From Komarekiella atlantica HA4396-MV6 (GTDB lineage: Bacteria > Cyanobacteriota > Cyanobacteriia > Cyanobacteriales > Nostocaceae): a DNA stretch of 64,000 nucleotides. The notes under the pieces are model-generated. The model was not told where the DNA came from and searched no databases. It saw only the letters and a program-made list of their open reading frames with translations. The stretch lies in the NCBI GenBank assembly GCA_019359395.1, contig JAHHHK010000011.1, positions 1 to 64,000 on the forward strand. The letters run 5' to 3'. Shown piece after piece: positions 50,984-60,977 of the stretch. The stretch's first letter is position 1, and each line of letters begins with the position of its first letter. The position numbers were made by a program, and so were the translations under genes.

Positions 50984-52520
50984 AGTTTACTTTCCTCAGC
51001 CAGTTTGAACAAAGTTGCTGCCCTTAGTCTAGGGGAAAGTGGGAATGTACAACGTCAAACTTGTGATTTTTCCTACGTTATTTTCGTTAAATGGCATGAT
51101 AACCAATCTCAATTAGCACTTTCAACCGCCTGAAAATCGAAGATCCTCTGTTAGAGGATGTTTTTACAGGGTTTTTGTTGTCATGCTGTAGTAAAGCGCA
51201 GGGTACACAGCGCGATCGCGCTCTTAGCGCTCTTGAAGGGTAGTGGAGTCCATTCCTAAAAAACAAGCTAGCTACAAAGCAACGTCTCATACCATTTCAC
51301 GAAATTCTTGATACAAATCACTTTTCTTACTCTCCCTGCTTCCCCTGCCTCCCCTGCTCAAAAACAGCTCTTGGACTTTTAAAATATCCTCTAAGGCTAA
51401 AAATTACAAAACTATTCAATGTATAGGCGCAATTAAACGTTAATGGGAAATAAATAATTAAAAGTCAAAAGCTCCTTTTTTATAAGCTTTAAGCTTTAAA
51501 ACAGTGATTTGATCATAATTATGTTTATTTGTACCCAGCTACTTAAAAGTACATAATATAGTCGTATAATATTGAACTATAAAAATTATTGAGAGTAGCT
51601 GAAATGGCATGGTGATCAACCAACCGAATAATAACAGTGTTTTTTTAATCTTTAAATATCAACAGTTTTCTTCATAAAATTTTTATATACTTATTATATT
51701 TGTAATCCAGAAGACAGGTAATTATCCCGTATTTTGGTTATTTTCATTCAATGCTGCGAAAAACTTTGATATAGCTTTAAAAACTAGATATATATATGAA
51801 TATTTAAACAATGCTTCTAAAAAAAATAGACATAGTACTGTTATGTAGTGTCAAATATGTAATGAATTAGTTAAAACCGAGTAATTACTGAAATTTACAT
51901 GAAGATAGCAAAATCTGAGATTTCATGCATCTAAGTATGTATTTGTTCTTGCCAAGCACTACTTTTCCTATGCCTTTATCACTCACATGTTTAGTTTGAT
52001 TATGGGTTCTCAAAAATAGTGATTATATAGTAGTGTTAAGCCTATTATTTAGTTATTTTCGGTAAGTTACTGCATAGAAATAGCTTCTGTTTTTTAGACA
52101 GAAGTGTATTTTGATTATATAGTCACGTCATATTTTTGATAATTAATGTAAATAATTAGTTGATAGTTTAATTAAATTAAATTCATCAAGCTAGTTTTTG
52201 ACGTGCCAAAGATTGTAAGTTCTTAATAAAAGAAAAGTAGGCACTAATGGAAAATTTTAGAGTCATTAAGATAACAAGCTAATTAAAATTTTTGTGTAGT
52301 TCTAGATGATGCGTCAAACGCTATTTTTTCTTTGTTGGTGTGCTTGTATTACCCTCCTGTAAATTGCTGCGCGTCTCCTGAAAAAACATTTTTATAACTC
52401 AAATCTAGAATTACCACACTATAGATTGGCGTTTATTTTTACAAAGAAATCAATGTAAAACTCACCCTCAAGTATTCATTTGGGTGTCAGTTTTAATGTA
52501 GCTATGAGGCATATATCTCA
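50984..52520. other. Long AT-rich intergenic region
   Basis: 1.5 kb without a credible gene. It includes the mgtE leader, a small plus-strand hairpin with T5 tail at 51143-51165 (ATCCTCT / AGAGGAT), a (CCCCTGCCT)-type stretch near 51330-51360, and about 1 kb of AT-rich sequence to the start at 52521. An ORF at 51087-51290 does not look coding. Confidence 0.5.
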
Positions 52521-55500
52521 ATGAATAATCTTGCAAGTCCTAACTCTAATACTCTATTAGACCCTAATGCAACAAGTTCAGTAGTTGCTACTCAATCACC
52601 TTTAGATACAACTGAACAAAAATCAATCGTAACTGCTAGAGCTAGTGATAGTGCGCTCTCTAGTGGAAATGGATTAAAAGGAGAATATTACGACAACAAA
52701 GACTTCACCAACCTGAAGCTAACTCGTACAGATGCAGGGGTGAACTTTGACTGGGGTAAGGGTTCGCCTGCAACATCGGTAGGTGCAGATACCTTCTCAG
52801 TACGCTGGACAGGTCAGGTGCAAGCCAAGTACAGCGAAACCTACACCTTCTACACCACTGCTGATGATGGTGTACGACTGTCGGTGAATGGTCAACAAAT
52901 TATCAACAACTTTGTTAACCAACGCCCCACAGAATCGAGCGGCACAATCACACTGGTTGCAGGTCAGAAGTACGACATTAAGATGGAGTACTACGAAGAT
53001 AAATATGAAGGAGTTGCTAAACTCGCTTGGTCAAGTTCTTCTCAGACCAAAGAAATTATTCCCCAGTCTCAACTTTATAGTGCAGCTCCTACAGCCCCGG
53101 TAGGTACAGGTACAGGATTAAAAGGAGAATATTACGACAACAAAGACTTCACCAACCTGAAGCTAACTCGTACAGATGCAGGGGTGAACTTTGACTGGGG
53201 TAGCGGTTCGCCTGCAACATCGGTAGGTGCAGATACCTTCTCAGTACGCTGGACAGGTCAGGTGCAAGCCAAGTACAGCGAAACCTATACCTTCTACACC
53301 ACTGCTGATGATGGTGTACGACTGTCGGTGAATGGTCAACAAATTATCAACAACTTTGTTAACCAACGCCCCACAGAATCGAGCGGCACAATCACACTGG
53401 TTGCAGGTCAGAAGTACGACATTAAGATGGAGTACTACGAAGATAAATATGAAGGAGTTGCTAAACTCGCTTGGTCAAGTTCTTCTCAGACCAAAGAAAT
53501 TATTCCCCAGTCTCAACTTTATTCACCAGCTTTGGAACCTACCATCACATTAGGGCCATCTCCTGGAACCGTGCGCGAATCAGATGGTAGTGTAAGCATT
53601 ACTTTGCTGCGAAGTGGTGATTTAAAAGGGATATCTTCAGTTAAGTATTCCACCACCGCTGAGAGTGCTACAGCAGGGGTTGACTATACTCAAACCGCCG
53701 GGACAATCATCTTTGCAGCGGGAGAAAGCAGCAGACAGGTCAAGATTCCTATTCTGAACGATTCATTATCAGAACCAAACGAAACCTTTAGTTTCGTAAT
53801 TGACCAACCAGAAGGGGCAACTCTAGGAATTCAGAGAACTGCCGTAATTACGATTCAAGATGATGATGGCACTGACCTCAATATCTCTGCGCCAGTAGTG
53901 AACGAGAAAGATGGTACTGCGACTGTGACAGTTACACGAGGTAACAGTTCAGCAACGGCTAGTGTAGATTACCAAACTGTGGATGGGACTGCGAAAGTTG
54001 GATCTGACTACAAGGCTGTATCTGGAACCTTGAACTTTGCAGCCGGACAAATCAGTAAGACGATTCCTATCTCCATTATTAATGACACCACTGGGGAACC
54101 AAATGAAACGTTCAGTTTGAAATTCAGTAACGCAATTGGCGCAAAACTAACTAGCAAAGACACGTCTGTCATTACCATCATTGATGATGATCCTGGTAGC
54201 TTTGTTAAAGAGACTGTGGTTTCCGGGTTGAGCAATCCTACAGCTTTTGATTGGACACCTGACAATAAACGCATGTTCATTGCCCAGAAAGATGGGGTAG
54301 TGAAGGTGTTTGAAAATGGCAAATTACTATCAACACCATTTATCGATATTTCTCGGCAGGTAAATAATACGCGCGATCGCGGTCTGTTAGGCATTGCTGT
54401 ACATCCAGATTTCCCCAAAACCCCGTATGTCTATCTGTTATTCACCCACGATCCAGCAGAAGTCTATACAAACAAAACCAGCAGCACATTGGACGATCCA
54501 GACAAGGCTGGCAACCGTGCAGCCCAGTTAATTCGGGTGACAGCTGACGCTAAAACCAACTACACTACTGCGATCGCTAAGAGCGAAGTTATCCTGCTAG
54601 GCAAAAACAGCATTTGGAAGTACATCAGTCGTCCAGATAGTAATAGCACAAATGTTAGTACTAACAATACAGCTAACGCTGCACCATCAGGAATTCTCAA
54701 CAAAGCTACTAACGAGCTATTTACCAACACTCAAGATTATCTAAACAATCTCAACAACATCACAAACGTCCAGGATTTTATAGCAACTGATAGTGAATCT
54801 CACTCAGTTGGTAGTCTACAGTTTGGTACTGATGGCTCTCTATTTGTTAGCATCGGCGATGGTACTTCCTACAACCGGGAAGACCCACGAGCAATTCGCG
54901 TCCAAGATGTCAATAATCTGTCAGGCAAAATGCTGCGGATTGACCCAATTACTGGTGAAGGCTTAGCCGATAATCCTTACTACAACGGAGATCCCAAGAG
55001 CAACCGTTCCAAGGTCTATAATTCCGGTCTGCGTAACCCCTTCCGCTTTACCATAGATGCACGGAACAATACTCCCGTCATTGGTGACGTAGGTTGGCGG
55101 AACTGGGAAGAGATCAACATTGGAAAAAAAGGAGCTAACTTTGGCTGGCCCTACTTTGAAGGTGGGCTTGATGCCAGCGGCAATGTTGTTAGTCTAAAAC
55201 AATCACAATATGCTGTTAACCCAGGTACAGCGCCATCAGCAACAACCTTTTACAATAGTGGCGCAAAAGTTACAGCACCAACTTATACCTACAAACATTC
55301 TAATGCCAATAATGATCCCGGTAGTGCGGTCGTTGGAGGTGATTTTTACACAGGTAAAACTTTCCCCTCAATCTATCAAAATACCTTGTTTATCGCTGAT
55401 GCGAGTAGAGGAACTATTGATAATTTGACATTGAACAGTGAGGGCAAAGTTGTTTCAGTTAGACGGTTTGCATCCGATGTAGTATCGCCTGTGCAAATTA

Positions 55501-55574
55501 GCAATGGAGCAGATGGAAATCTTTACTACGTAAGCTTGTACACAGGTAAAATAGAGCGCTGGCGACCTGCTTAG
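52521..55574 (+). CDS. PA14 x2 / Calx-beta x2 / sorbosone-glucose dehydrogenase fold protein
   Basis: 1017 residues. Domain order: Ser/Thr/Asn-rich N-terminus without a signal peptide; two nearly identical PA14 domains (about 51-187 and 199-335; GLKGEYYDNKDFTNLKL, YTFYTTADDGVRLSVNGQQI); two Calx-beta domains (about 340-450 and 452-557; ESDGSVSITLLRSGD, DYQTVDGTAKVGSDYKAVSG, each ending DDD); and a C-terminal beta-propeller of the GSDH/PQQ-dependent sugar dehydrogenase type (GLSNPTAFDWTPDNKRMFIA, DRGLLGIAVHPDF, GLRNPFRFTIDARN). Probably secreted without a cleaved peptide, acting on or binding sugars outside the cell. The long AT-rich leader may hold regulatory sites. Confidence 0.9.
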   Translation: MNNLASPNSNTLLDPNATSSVVATQSPLDTTEQKSIVTARASDSALSSGNGLKGEYYDNKDFTNLKLTRTDAGVNFDWGKGSPATSVGADTFSVRWTGQVQAKYSETYTFYTTADDGVRLSVNGQQIINNFVNQRPTESSGTITLVAGQKYDIKMEYYEDKYEGVAKLAWSSSSQTKEIIPQSQLYSAAPTAPVGTGTGLKGEYYDNKDFTNLKLTRTDAGVNFDWGSGSPATSVGADTFSVRWTGQVQAKYSETYTFYTTADDGVRLSVNGQQIINNFVNQRPTESSGTITLVAGQKYDIKMEYYEDKYEGVAKLAWSSSSQTKEIIPQSQLYSPALEPTITLGPSPGTVRESDGSVSITLLRSGDLKGISSVKYSTTAESATAGVDYTQTAGTIIFAAGESSRQVKIPILNDSLSEPNETFSFVIDQPEGATLGIQRTAVITIQDDDGTDLNISAPVVNEKDGTATVTVTRGNSSATASVDYQTVDGTAKVGSDYKAVSGTLNFAAGQISKTIPISIINDTTGEPNETFSLKFSNAIGAKLTSKDTSVITIIDDDPGSFVKETVVSGLSNPTAFDWTPDNKRMFIAQKDGVVKVFENGKLLSTPFIDISRQVNNTRDRGLLGIAVHPDFPKTPYVYLLFTHDPAEVYTNKTSSTLDDPDKAGNRAAQLIRVTADAKTNYTTAIAKSEVILLGKNSIWKYISRPDSNSTNVSTNNTANAAPSGILNKATNELFTNTQDYLNNLNNITNVQDFIATDSESHSVGSLQFGTDGSLFVSIGDGTSYNREDPRAIRVQDVNNLSGKMLRIDPITGEGLADNPYYNGDPKSNRSKVYNSGLRNPFRFTIDARNNTPVIGDVGWRNWEEINIGKKGANFGWPYFEGGLDASGNVVSLKQSQYAVNPGTAPSATTFYNSGAKVTAPTYTYKHSNANNDPGSAVVGGDFYTGKTFPSIYQNTLFIADASRGTIDNLTLNSEGKVVSVRRFASDVVSPVQISNGADGNLYYVSLYTGKIERWRPA
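52671..53522 (+). repeat. Direct repeat of 408 bp at 444-bp period inside the PA14 gene
   Basis: Copies 52671-53078 and 53115-53522 differ at only about three positions by eye (for example GGTAAGGG versus GGTAGCGG). Protein copies are therefore almost identical. Confidence 0.93.
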
Positions 55575-55643
55575 AGATAGCATTTTTGTTGATTTTGCCT
55601 TCTCAAGACACTGATTAGGTAGTTCTAGAAAACCGATTATTTC

Positions 55644-55672
55644 GTAGAGACGTTGCAATGCAACGTCTCTAC
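55644..55672. repeat. 29-bp perfect palindrome
   Basis: GTAGAGACGTTGCA, A, TGCAACGTCTCTAC. Same family as 37072-37100. Confidence 0.8.
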
Positions 55673-55739
55673 AGCCAATGATAATTGGTCGTTTTACCGA
55701 AAAGAAATCGGGTTTTTGCGATTACTGAATCGATGCTCT

Positions 55740-55779
55740 AGGGGAGAAAGAGACAGAGGTAAATGTCTCTTTCTCCCCT
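55740..55779. terminator. Bidirectional terminator hairpin
   Basis: Perfect 16-bp stem AGGGGAGAAAGAGACA (55740-55755) and TGTCTCTTTCTCCCCT (55764-55779), loop of eight, between the convergent sugar-dehydrogenase and PstB-like genes. T-runs are modest, so efficiency is uncertain. Confidence 0.6.
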
Positions 55780-55907
55780 AATTTCTATAAAAATTAGTTA
55801 AAACAAGTGGTGTCGGGTTTCCTGACTTGTAGTATCAAGTGAAAGCTGACTCAAGTAACTTGAATATAGATTGTGTAAATCAAATCTAAATAACTACAAC
55901 AAAAATC

Positions 55908-56687
55908 TCAATTAATACGTGCTAAAACATAGTCGCGGGTACGGGAATCCAGAGCGTTGGTAAAGATTTTATTTGTAGTGCCAAATTCAAGCAATTGAGT
56001 AACGCGATTTTCATTGCTATAAAAGAAAGCCGTGAAATCAGAGAGGCGAGTAACTTGCGGCATACTATGAGTCACAATCACAATTGTCAATTCAGAGCGC
56101 AAACTATGGATTAGATTCTCAATTTTCATGCTGGCGATCGGATCAAGACCAGAACAAGGCTCATCCATCAAAAGAACTTTCGGTTTAACTGCTAAAGCAC
56201 GAGCAATGCACAGTCGTTGCTGTTGACCTCCAGACAGATCTAAAGCAGATTTATGCAGTTTATTTTTTATTTCATCCCAAAGATCGGCAGATCTTATAGC
56301 AGATTCGATAATCTCATCTAATTCCACTTTCGGACGCCATCCCACTAATTTCACTCCATAGGCAACATTATCGTAAACGCTCATGGGAAAAAGATTTGGT
56401 CTGGGGAAAACCATACTAATTTGACGGCGTAACCTATTTAAGTTGACGCGACGCTCATAAATATTCTGTCCAAAAAATTCTACCCTGCCTTCTACTTTTA
56501 CTTCTTTTTCCAATTCACTCATGCGATTTAGAACTTTTAGAAAAGTAGACTTGCCACAACCACTAGAACCAATAATTGCCGTAACTTGGTTTTGGTAAAT
56601 ATCCATTGACACGCTTTCAAATATTTTTTGTGTGTCGTAATAAAAGTTGAGGTTTTTGACTCTGATGGCTGGAATTAGTTTACTCAT
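55908..56687 (-). CDS. pstB: Orphan PstB-like phosphate transporter ATPase with altered Q-loop
   Basis: 259 residues from the ATG at 56687 (56696 adds three). Walker A GSSGCGKST, ABC signature LSGGQQQRLCIARAL, Walker B VLLMDEPCSGLDP and the H-loop THSMPQVTRLSD are all present and PstB-like. The Q-loop, normally MVFQKPNPFP, reads MVFPRPNLFP, so the Gln is Pro98 (numbering from 56696). No pstS, pstC or pstA lies nearby. It may serve a distant Pst permease or be a regulatory paralogue. Confidence 0.88.
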   Translation of the reverse strand: MSKLIPAIRVKNLNFYYDTQKIFESVSMDIYQNQVTAIIGSSGCGKSTFLKVLNRMSELEKEVKVEGRVEFFGQNIYERRVNLNRLRRQISMVFPRPNLFPMSVYDNVAYGVKLVGWRPKVELDEIIESAIRSADLWDEIKNKLHKSALDLSGGQQQRLCIARALAVKPKVLLMDEPCSGLDPIASMKIENLIHSLRSELTIVIVTHSMPQVTRLSDFTAFFYSNENRVTQLLEFGTTNKIFTNALDSRTRDYVLARIN

Positions 56688-57527
56688 CTTTCCCAAACGT
56701 GTGTCACAACTCTTTACTAAATAAAGCAGTACAAATCAATAGCGCTGTTTCACTATGTTACTCTGAAAAGCGAACATTTACGGATATTTACAGAGACTAT
56801 ATAGTCATGCAGCAGATATACGGTTAATAATTACTTGTATAAAAATTGCTATAATAGTTAAGTAAATATAATTAAATAGAAAATACTTTGTAGCTTGTAA
56901 TTAGGGCTAAAGTGCTAACTGCAAACTTGGATTTATTCAAACATACCTAACTTAACAATTAATTTTTTACAGACTTTTTCTAACTATTATTATTTATAAT
57001 TACTTGTCACATTTAAAACACGCACTCGAAAGCACAAAGGAAATCGCAAAAAAACGACTTTTGCAATAAGTAGAATATCGAACTTACATCAAATATAAAA
57101 ATCAAATCCTTCTGTACTTATAGATTCAAGAGGATTCGTGTGTGCCATTATTGTTTATTAGCAAAAAAACACACAATCTCTCTCAAACTCTTCTTTCTTG
57201 GCGTACTTGGCGTACTTGGTGAACCAGCGCTCTCCGGCGGGTTTCCCAACCTAGGCGATTGGTGTTAGCGCAGCGTAAAGCCTTCTCTACGAGACGCTGC
57301 GCGTAGCTTGCTTCCCCGTAGGGGTACGCTTAGATCGACGTTCGCAAAGCGTCACCCGGAGGGCGGTTCGTTATTCCTATTTAATACAAAATTAACGTCC
57401 CAACCTAGCAATCATCTAGCGTTGCTGCGATCGCATCTTCACACTTGCTTGCCAGCTGAATAGGCTCGTTTTCAACAATACCAAACAGCGATCGCTACAT
57501 ATTCTCAATTATTCATGCTCCCTACTT
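56688..57527. other. Intergenic region with a mosaic of dispersed repeats
   Basis: 840 bases, no gene. About 57195-57370 is made of GC-rich blocks typical of Nostoc spacers (CTTGGCGTACTTGGCGTAC, GACGCTGCGCGTAGCTTGC, CCCCGTAGGGG). The rest is AT-rich promoter sequence for the PstB-like gene. Confidence 0.5.
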
Positions 57528-58226
57528 TCATCTTTGCACCTCCCCTTGGCGTTCACACTTGAAACCTCGATGCTCCCACGCTGACATATCTACTTGTGTA
57601 AGTCTTGTTACAGCAGTACATTGCGGCTGAATAATTTGACTGAAAACCGCCCAAAATAAGCTGCGCGTTAAATCCAGTAATGTTTTTTGCCAAAACTCAC
57701 GATTACCAGGTATACCTTGCTCTGGAACAATATCGAAATTTACCCAAATACCATGAGCGCCCAGGAGAATTTGTGCCATCCATTTGGCTCTTGGTAAGTG
57801 AGTTTGGGAGGTAATCAATCTTATATTATGCACCCTCCAATGACGCAAAATCGGAATACTATAATAAAAGTTTTCAAAAGTAGAATTAGCGCACTTTTCT
57901 AACCAAACTTTTTGTAAACTGACTGCTTCCCGCTGAAAAATTAGCCATAAACATGGGTCTGGAGAACCATGAGAAATTAAAATAGGGGTTTGCGGATATT
58001 GTCTTGTTTGTTGAGCAACATAGATTTCCCGACGAATACTGCCACCAAGCACAAAAAAAGCATCTACTGGTCTAGAAGCAGCAAAAAATAAGGTTATGGT
58101 AGTAAAAATCAGCCAACAGCCTAAGATAAAGCAAAATCCACAAACTATTTGTTGTAACAATTGCCACAGTTTACCGAATTTTCCTCTACTTGGGATTGAT
58201 GATTTGATGGTAAATTTGCGTTTCAT
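57528..58226 (-). CDS. YdcF-family (DUF218) envelope protein
   Basis: 232 residues. One N-terminal membrane segment (VCGFCFILGCWLIFTTITLF), then the YdcF fold: DAFFVLGGSIRREIYVAQQT, TPILISHGSPDPCLWLIF, RLITSQTHLPRAKWMAQILL. The family is a Rossmann-like fold in the periplasm that binds nucleotides or sugar-phosphate intermediates; function in cyanobacteria is unknown. The conserved GGS and SQTHLPRA motifs are intact. Divergent from the protease gene over about 310 bp. Confidence 0.85.
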   Translation of the reverse strand: MKRKFTIKSSIPSRGKFGKLWQLLQQIVCGFCFILGCWLIFTTITLFFAASRPVDAFFVLGGSIRREIYVAQQTRQYPQTPILISHGSPDPCLWLIFQREAVSLQKVWLEKCANSTFENFYYSIPILRHWRVHNIRLITSQTHLPRAKWMAQILLGAHGIWVNFDIVPEQGIPGNREFWQKTLLDLTRSLFWAVFSQIIQPQCTAVTRLTQVDMSAWEHRGFKCERQGEVQR

Positions 58227-58538
58227 GACTTAAGTGCAAAAAGCTGATTCTGTGGCTGTCTGACAGTACTGCAATTAAAAGATCAAAGTGCTATCTTATA
58301 AAAGTAATCTAGACTGCAAAGATGACGCTGATTAAAGTGTCACATGGTCAGTATAGCCTTCCGGAAAAGACTAGCAAACTCAGAAATGATTGTTAACAAC
58401 TAATGCAGTATTTTCAGCATCATTTAAATATAAAAATGGTGAAGAGAGTATAGCTGACTTTGGAGTATAAAAACTTAAAAAATTCTGGAAAGCCTGATTG
58501 CTAAACTGTCAACAACACAATTATTCCAGCTGATATAC

Positions 58539-59888
58539 ATGAACCAATCTGCGAAAAGTTACTCGCCGCTCCAGGTAGCCTTGATTGGGGGAGCGATCGC
58601 TACAACTGCTGCTATCTCAGTGTTTGGCCCTGCTTGGACTCGCTGCGTTCGCGCCGCTCTGGCCTTCCAAGATAGTCCGAAAGCGATTGTTGACCAAGCC
58701 TGGCAAGTGGTGAATCGTGAATATGTTGATGGTAAATTTAATCAACAAGATTGGCAAGCAACCAGGCAAAGCCTCTTAAGTAAAGACTATACTTCTCGTG
58801 AAGAAGCTTACACTGCCATCCGTGAAGCTTTACAAAAGTTGGGAGATCCTTACACACGGTTTATGGATCCCAAGCAGTATGAAGCCCTGACTAACCAAAC
58901 ATCTGGGGAAGTATCTGGAATTGGTATTCGCATGGAGCTAAACGAAAAGACTAAGCGACTCACCGTTGTTGAAGCTATAGAAAATTCTCCAGCGCTGAAA
59001 GCTGGGATCAAAGCAGGCGATGAAATTTTGGCAATTGACGGTAAACCCACTCTCAAAATGAAAGTGGATGACGCCTCCAAGCTAATTCGCGGTAAAGCAG
59101 GTACTCCCATAACGTTGCGGTTGGGACGGACGGGGCAAAATATTTTTAATGTAAAGTTGACAAGAGCAACTATTGAAGTACCAACAGTACGCCATACCCT
59201 CAAGCAAGAAGGAAATCGACGCGTTGGTTATATCCGTTTGCGAGAGTTTAGTGCCCACGCCGCAGAGCAAATGCAACGAGCCATCCGTGATTTGAACACC
59301 AAAAAAGCTGATGCTTATGTGTTGGATTTGCGCGGTAATCCTGGCGGTTTGTTACAAGCGAGCATTGAAATTGCGCGGATGTGGCTGGATAACGGCGGAA
59401 TTGTCAAGACAGTAGACCGTCAGGGAGGAAGTGAAGAAACGAAAGCTAATCGCACTGCTTTGACAAATCGCCCCTTAGTAGTATTAGTAGATGGTAATTC
59501 AGCTAGTGCTAGCGAGATCCTGACAGGAGCGCTCAAAGATAATAGACGGGCGGTAGTTGTTGGTGGTCAAACTTTTGGCAAAGCTTTAGTGCAATCGGTT
59601 CATGAACTCTCAGATGGTTCCGGTTTAGCAGTAACCATTGCCCATTACTACACTCCCAAAGGAACGGATATTAACCACAAGGGAATTGCACCAGATATTA
59701 AGGTAGACTTGACGGAGCCACAAGAGCGTCAGCTAGCTTCTAATCCAGATTTAATTGGAACTAGGAGTGATCCGCAATATGCCCGCGCGATCGCAGTTCT
59801 ATCTGGTGGTAACTTTGCTCAACCCCCGGTAAATCGCCCTTCCTCTTCCCTACCCCTGAGCGATCGCGCCAACGACCTGAAATTTTGA
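58539..59888 (+). CDS. ctp: C-terminal processing peptidase (S41)
   Basis: 449 residues. Signal or anchor helix (QVALIGGAIATTAAISVFGP) at 10-31, a PDZ domain about 122-200 (GIGIRMELNEKTKRLTVVEA), and the S41 catalytic region with SASASE at 321-326 and K348 in GGQTFGKALVQ. Cyanobacteria have several Ctp paralogues (CtpA processes D1 of photosystem II). The sequence pattern is of the CtpB/C group; I cannot assign which. Residues 33-40 (WTRCVRAA) look GC-rich in DNA, possibly derived from a repeat. Confidence 0.92.
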   Translation: MNQSAKSYSPLQVALIGGAIATTAAISVFGPAWTRCVRAALAFQDSPKAIVDQAWQVVNREYVDGKFNQQDWQATRQSLLSKDYTSREEAYTAIREALQKLGDPYTRFMDPKQYEALTNQTSGEVSGIGIRMELNEKTKRLTVVEAIENSPALKAGIKAGDEILAIDGKPTLKMKVDDASKLIRGKAGTPITLRLGRTGQNIFNVKLTRATIEVPTVRHTLKQEGNRRVGYIRLREFSAHAAEQMQRAIRDLNTKKADAYVLDLRGNPGGLLQASIEIARMWLDNGGIVKTVDRQGGSEETKANRTALTNRPLVVLVDGNSASASEILTGALKDNRRAVVVGGQTFGKALVQSVHELSDGSGLAVTIAHYYTPKGTDINHKGIAPDIKVDLTEPQERQLASNPDLIGTRSDPQYARAIAVLSGGNFAQPPVNRPSSSLPLSDRANDLKF

Positions 59889-59946
59889 TACCGAAACTTG
59901 GATTGGGAATACTACATAGTAATCCCAACTCCAAAATCTCAGAATT

Positions 59947-60912
59947 ATGAATCATCAGCCAATTAATACAACCACCGCCAACAGCTTCTTGCCATATGTG
60001 TCGGTGGTTGTACCTATTTATAATGGTGAGGCAGATTTACCCGATTTATTTTCCTGTTTGTTGTCTCAAACTTATCCCAAAGACCAGGTAGAGTATTTAC
60101 TGGTAGATAATAACAGCAGCGATCGCACTCTCACCTTACTAAAAACATTTGCCGAAAACTGCCCAATTAAAATTCACCCATTGAGCGAAAACCAAATTCA
60201 AAGCTCCTACGCTGCACGCAACACTGGGATTCGCACTGCAACAGGTGAAATTGTAGTTTTTACTGATGCTGATTGCCGTCCGCAACCACAATGGCTAGAT
60301 GCATTAATCCAACCTTTTGTCAAACCAGAAGTAGTAATTGTCGCAGGTGAAATTGTGGCACTACCAGGCAAAACCCTCTTAGAACAACACGCAGACCGTC
60401 AAGAAACTCTGTCACAAAAACATACTCTTAGCCATTCCTTTCGTCCTTACGGTCAAACCGCTAATTTGGCAATTCGACGCATCGCCTTAGAAAAAGTAGG
60501 TTTATTTCGTCCTTATCTAACAAGTGGCGGCGACGCAGACATGTGCTGGCGGATTCTCTTGGAAATCGGGCGTTTAGAATTTGCCCCAGAGGCGATTGTC
60601 CAGCACCGCCACCGCGCTACACTCAAGGAACTGCAAAGTCAATGGCGGCGCTATGGACGCTCAAATCGTTACTTGCACGATTTGCACGGTGTAGAGTTGA
60701 TGCGAGAGATTACACTTCAAGAATGTGGTTATCGCTTGGCACGTTGGTTATTGAAGGAAGTACCGCAAGAAAGTGTAAAGGCGATCGCAGGCAAAGCCAC
60801 CCTTGTAGATATATTAAATACCCCCATTGGTTTATTCACCGCTAGAGCGCGTTCGGCTGGACAACGAGATGCGAAGTTGCCAGAAAATGCCAAGATAATT
60901 GAGCGGCTGTAA
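59947..60912 (+). CDS. Family 2 glycosyltransferase
   Basis: 321 residues. Nucleotide-sugar binding region YVSVVVPIYNGEADLPDLFS, DDx-like LVDNNSSDRTLTLLKTF and the metal-binding TDADCRPQPQWLD, followed by an acceptor region (GGDADMCWRILLEIGRLEFA). No membrane segment seen, so it may act on the cytoplasmic side of the membrane. The donor and acceptor are open; no polysaccharide cluster surrounds it. Confidence 0.92.
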   Translation: MNHQPINTTTANSFLPYVSVVVPIYNGEADLPDLFSCLLSQTYPKDQVEYLLVDNNSSDRTLTLLKTFAENCPIKIHPLSENQIQSSYAARNTGIRTATGEIVVFTDADCRPQPQWLDALIQPFVKPEVVIVAGEIVALPGKTLLEQHADRQETLSQKHTLSHSFRPYGQTANLAIRRIALEKVGLFRPYLTSGGDADMCWRILLEIGRLEFAPEAIVQHRHRATLKELQSQWRRYGRSNRYLHDLHGVELMREITLQECGYRLARWLLKEVPQESVKAIAGKATLVDILNTPIGLFTARARSAGQRDAKLPENAKIIERL

Positions 60913-60949
60913 AAAATACCTGCTACCAGGTGGTTATAGTAGCAGGCAT
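60911..60949 (-). terminator. Terminator of thrS
   Basis: On the minus strand: stem CCTGCTAC (60946-60939) with GTAGCAGG (60926-60919), then TATTTTTT to 60911, between convergent thrS and glycosyltransferase genes. Confidence 0.7.
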
Positions 60950-60977
60950 TTCAGTTACACTAAATTACGTTTTTTGG

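Noticed and set aside
51087-51290. Minus-strand frame of 67 codons upstream of mgtE
   Set aside because: Contains a HIP1-rich stretch and a hairpin; composition does not look coding and there is no start signal.
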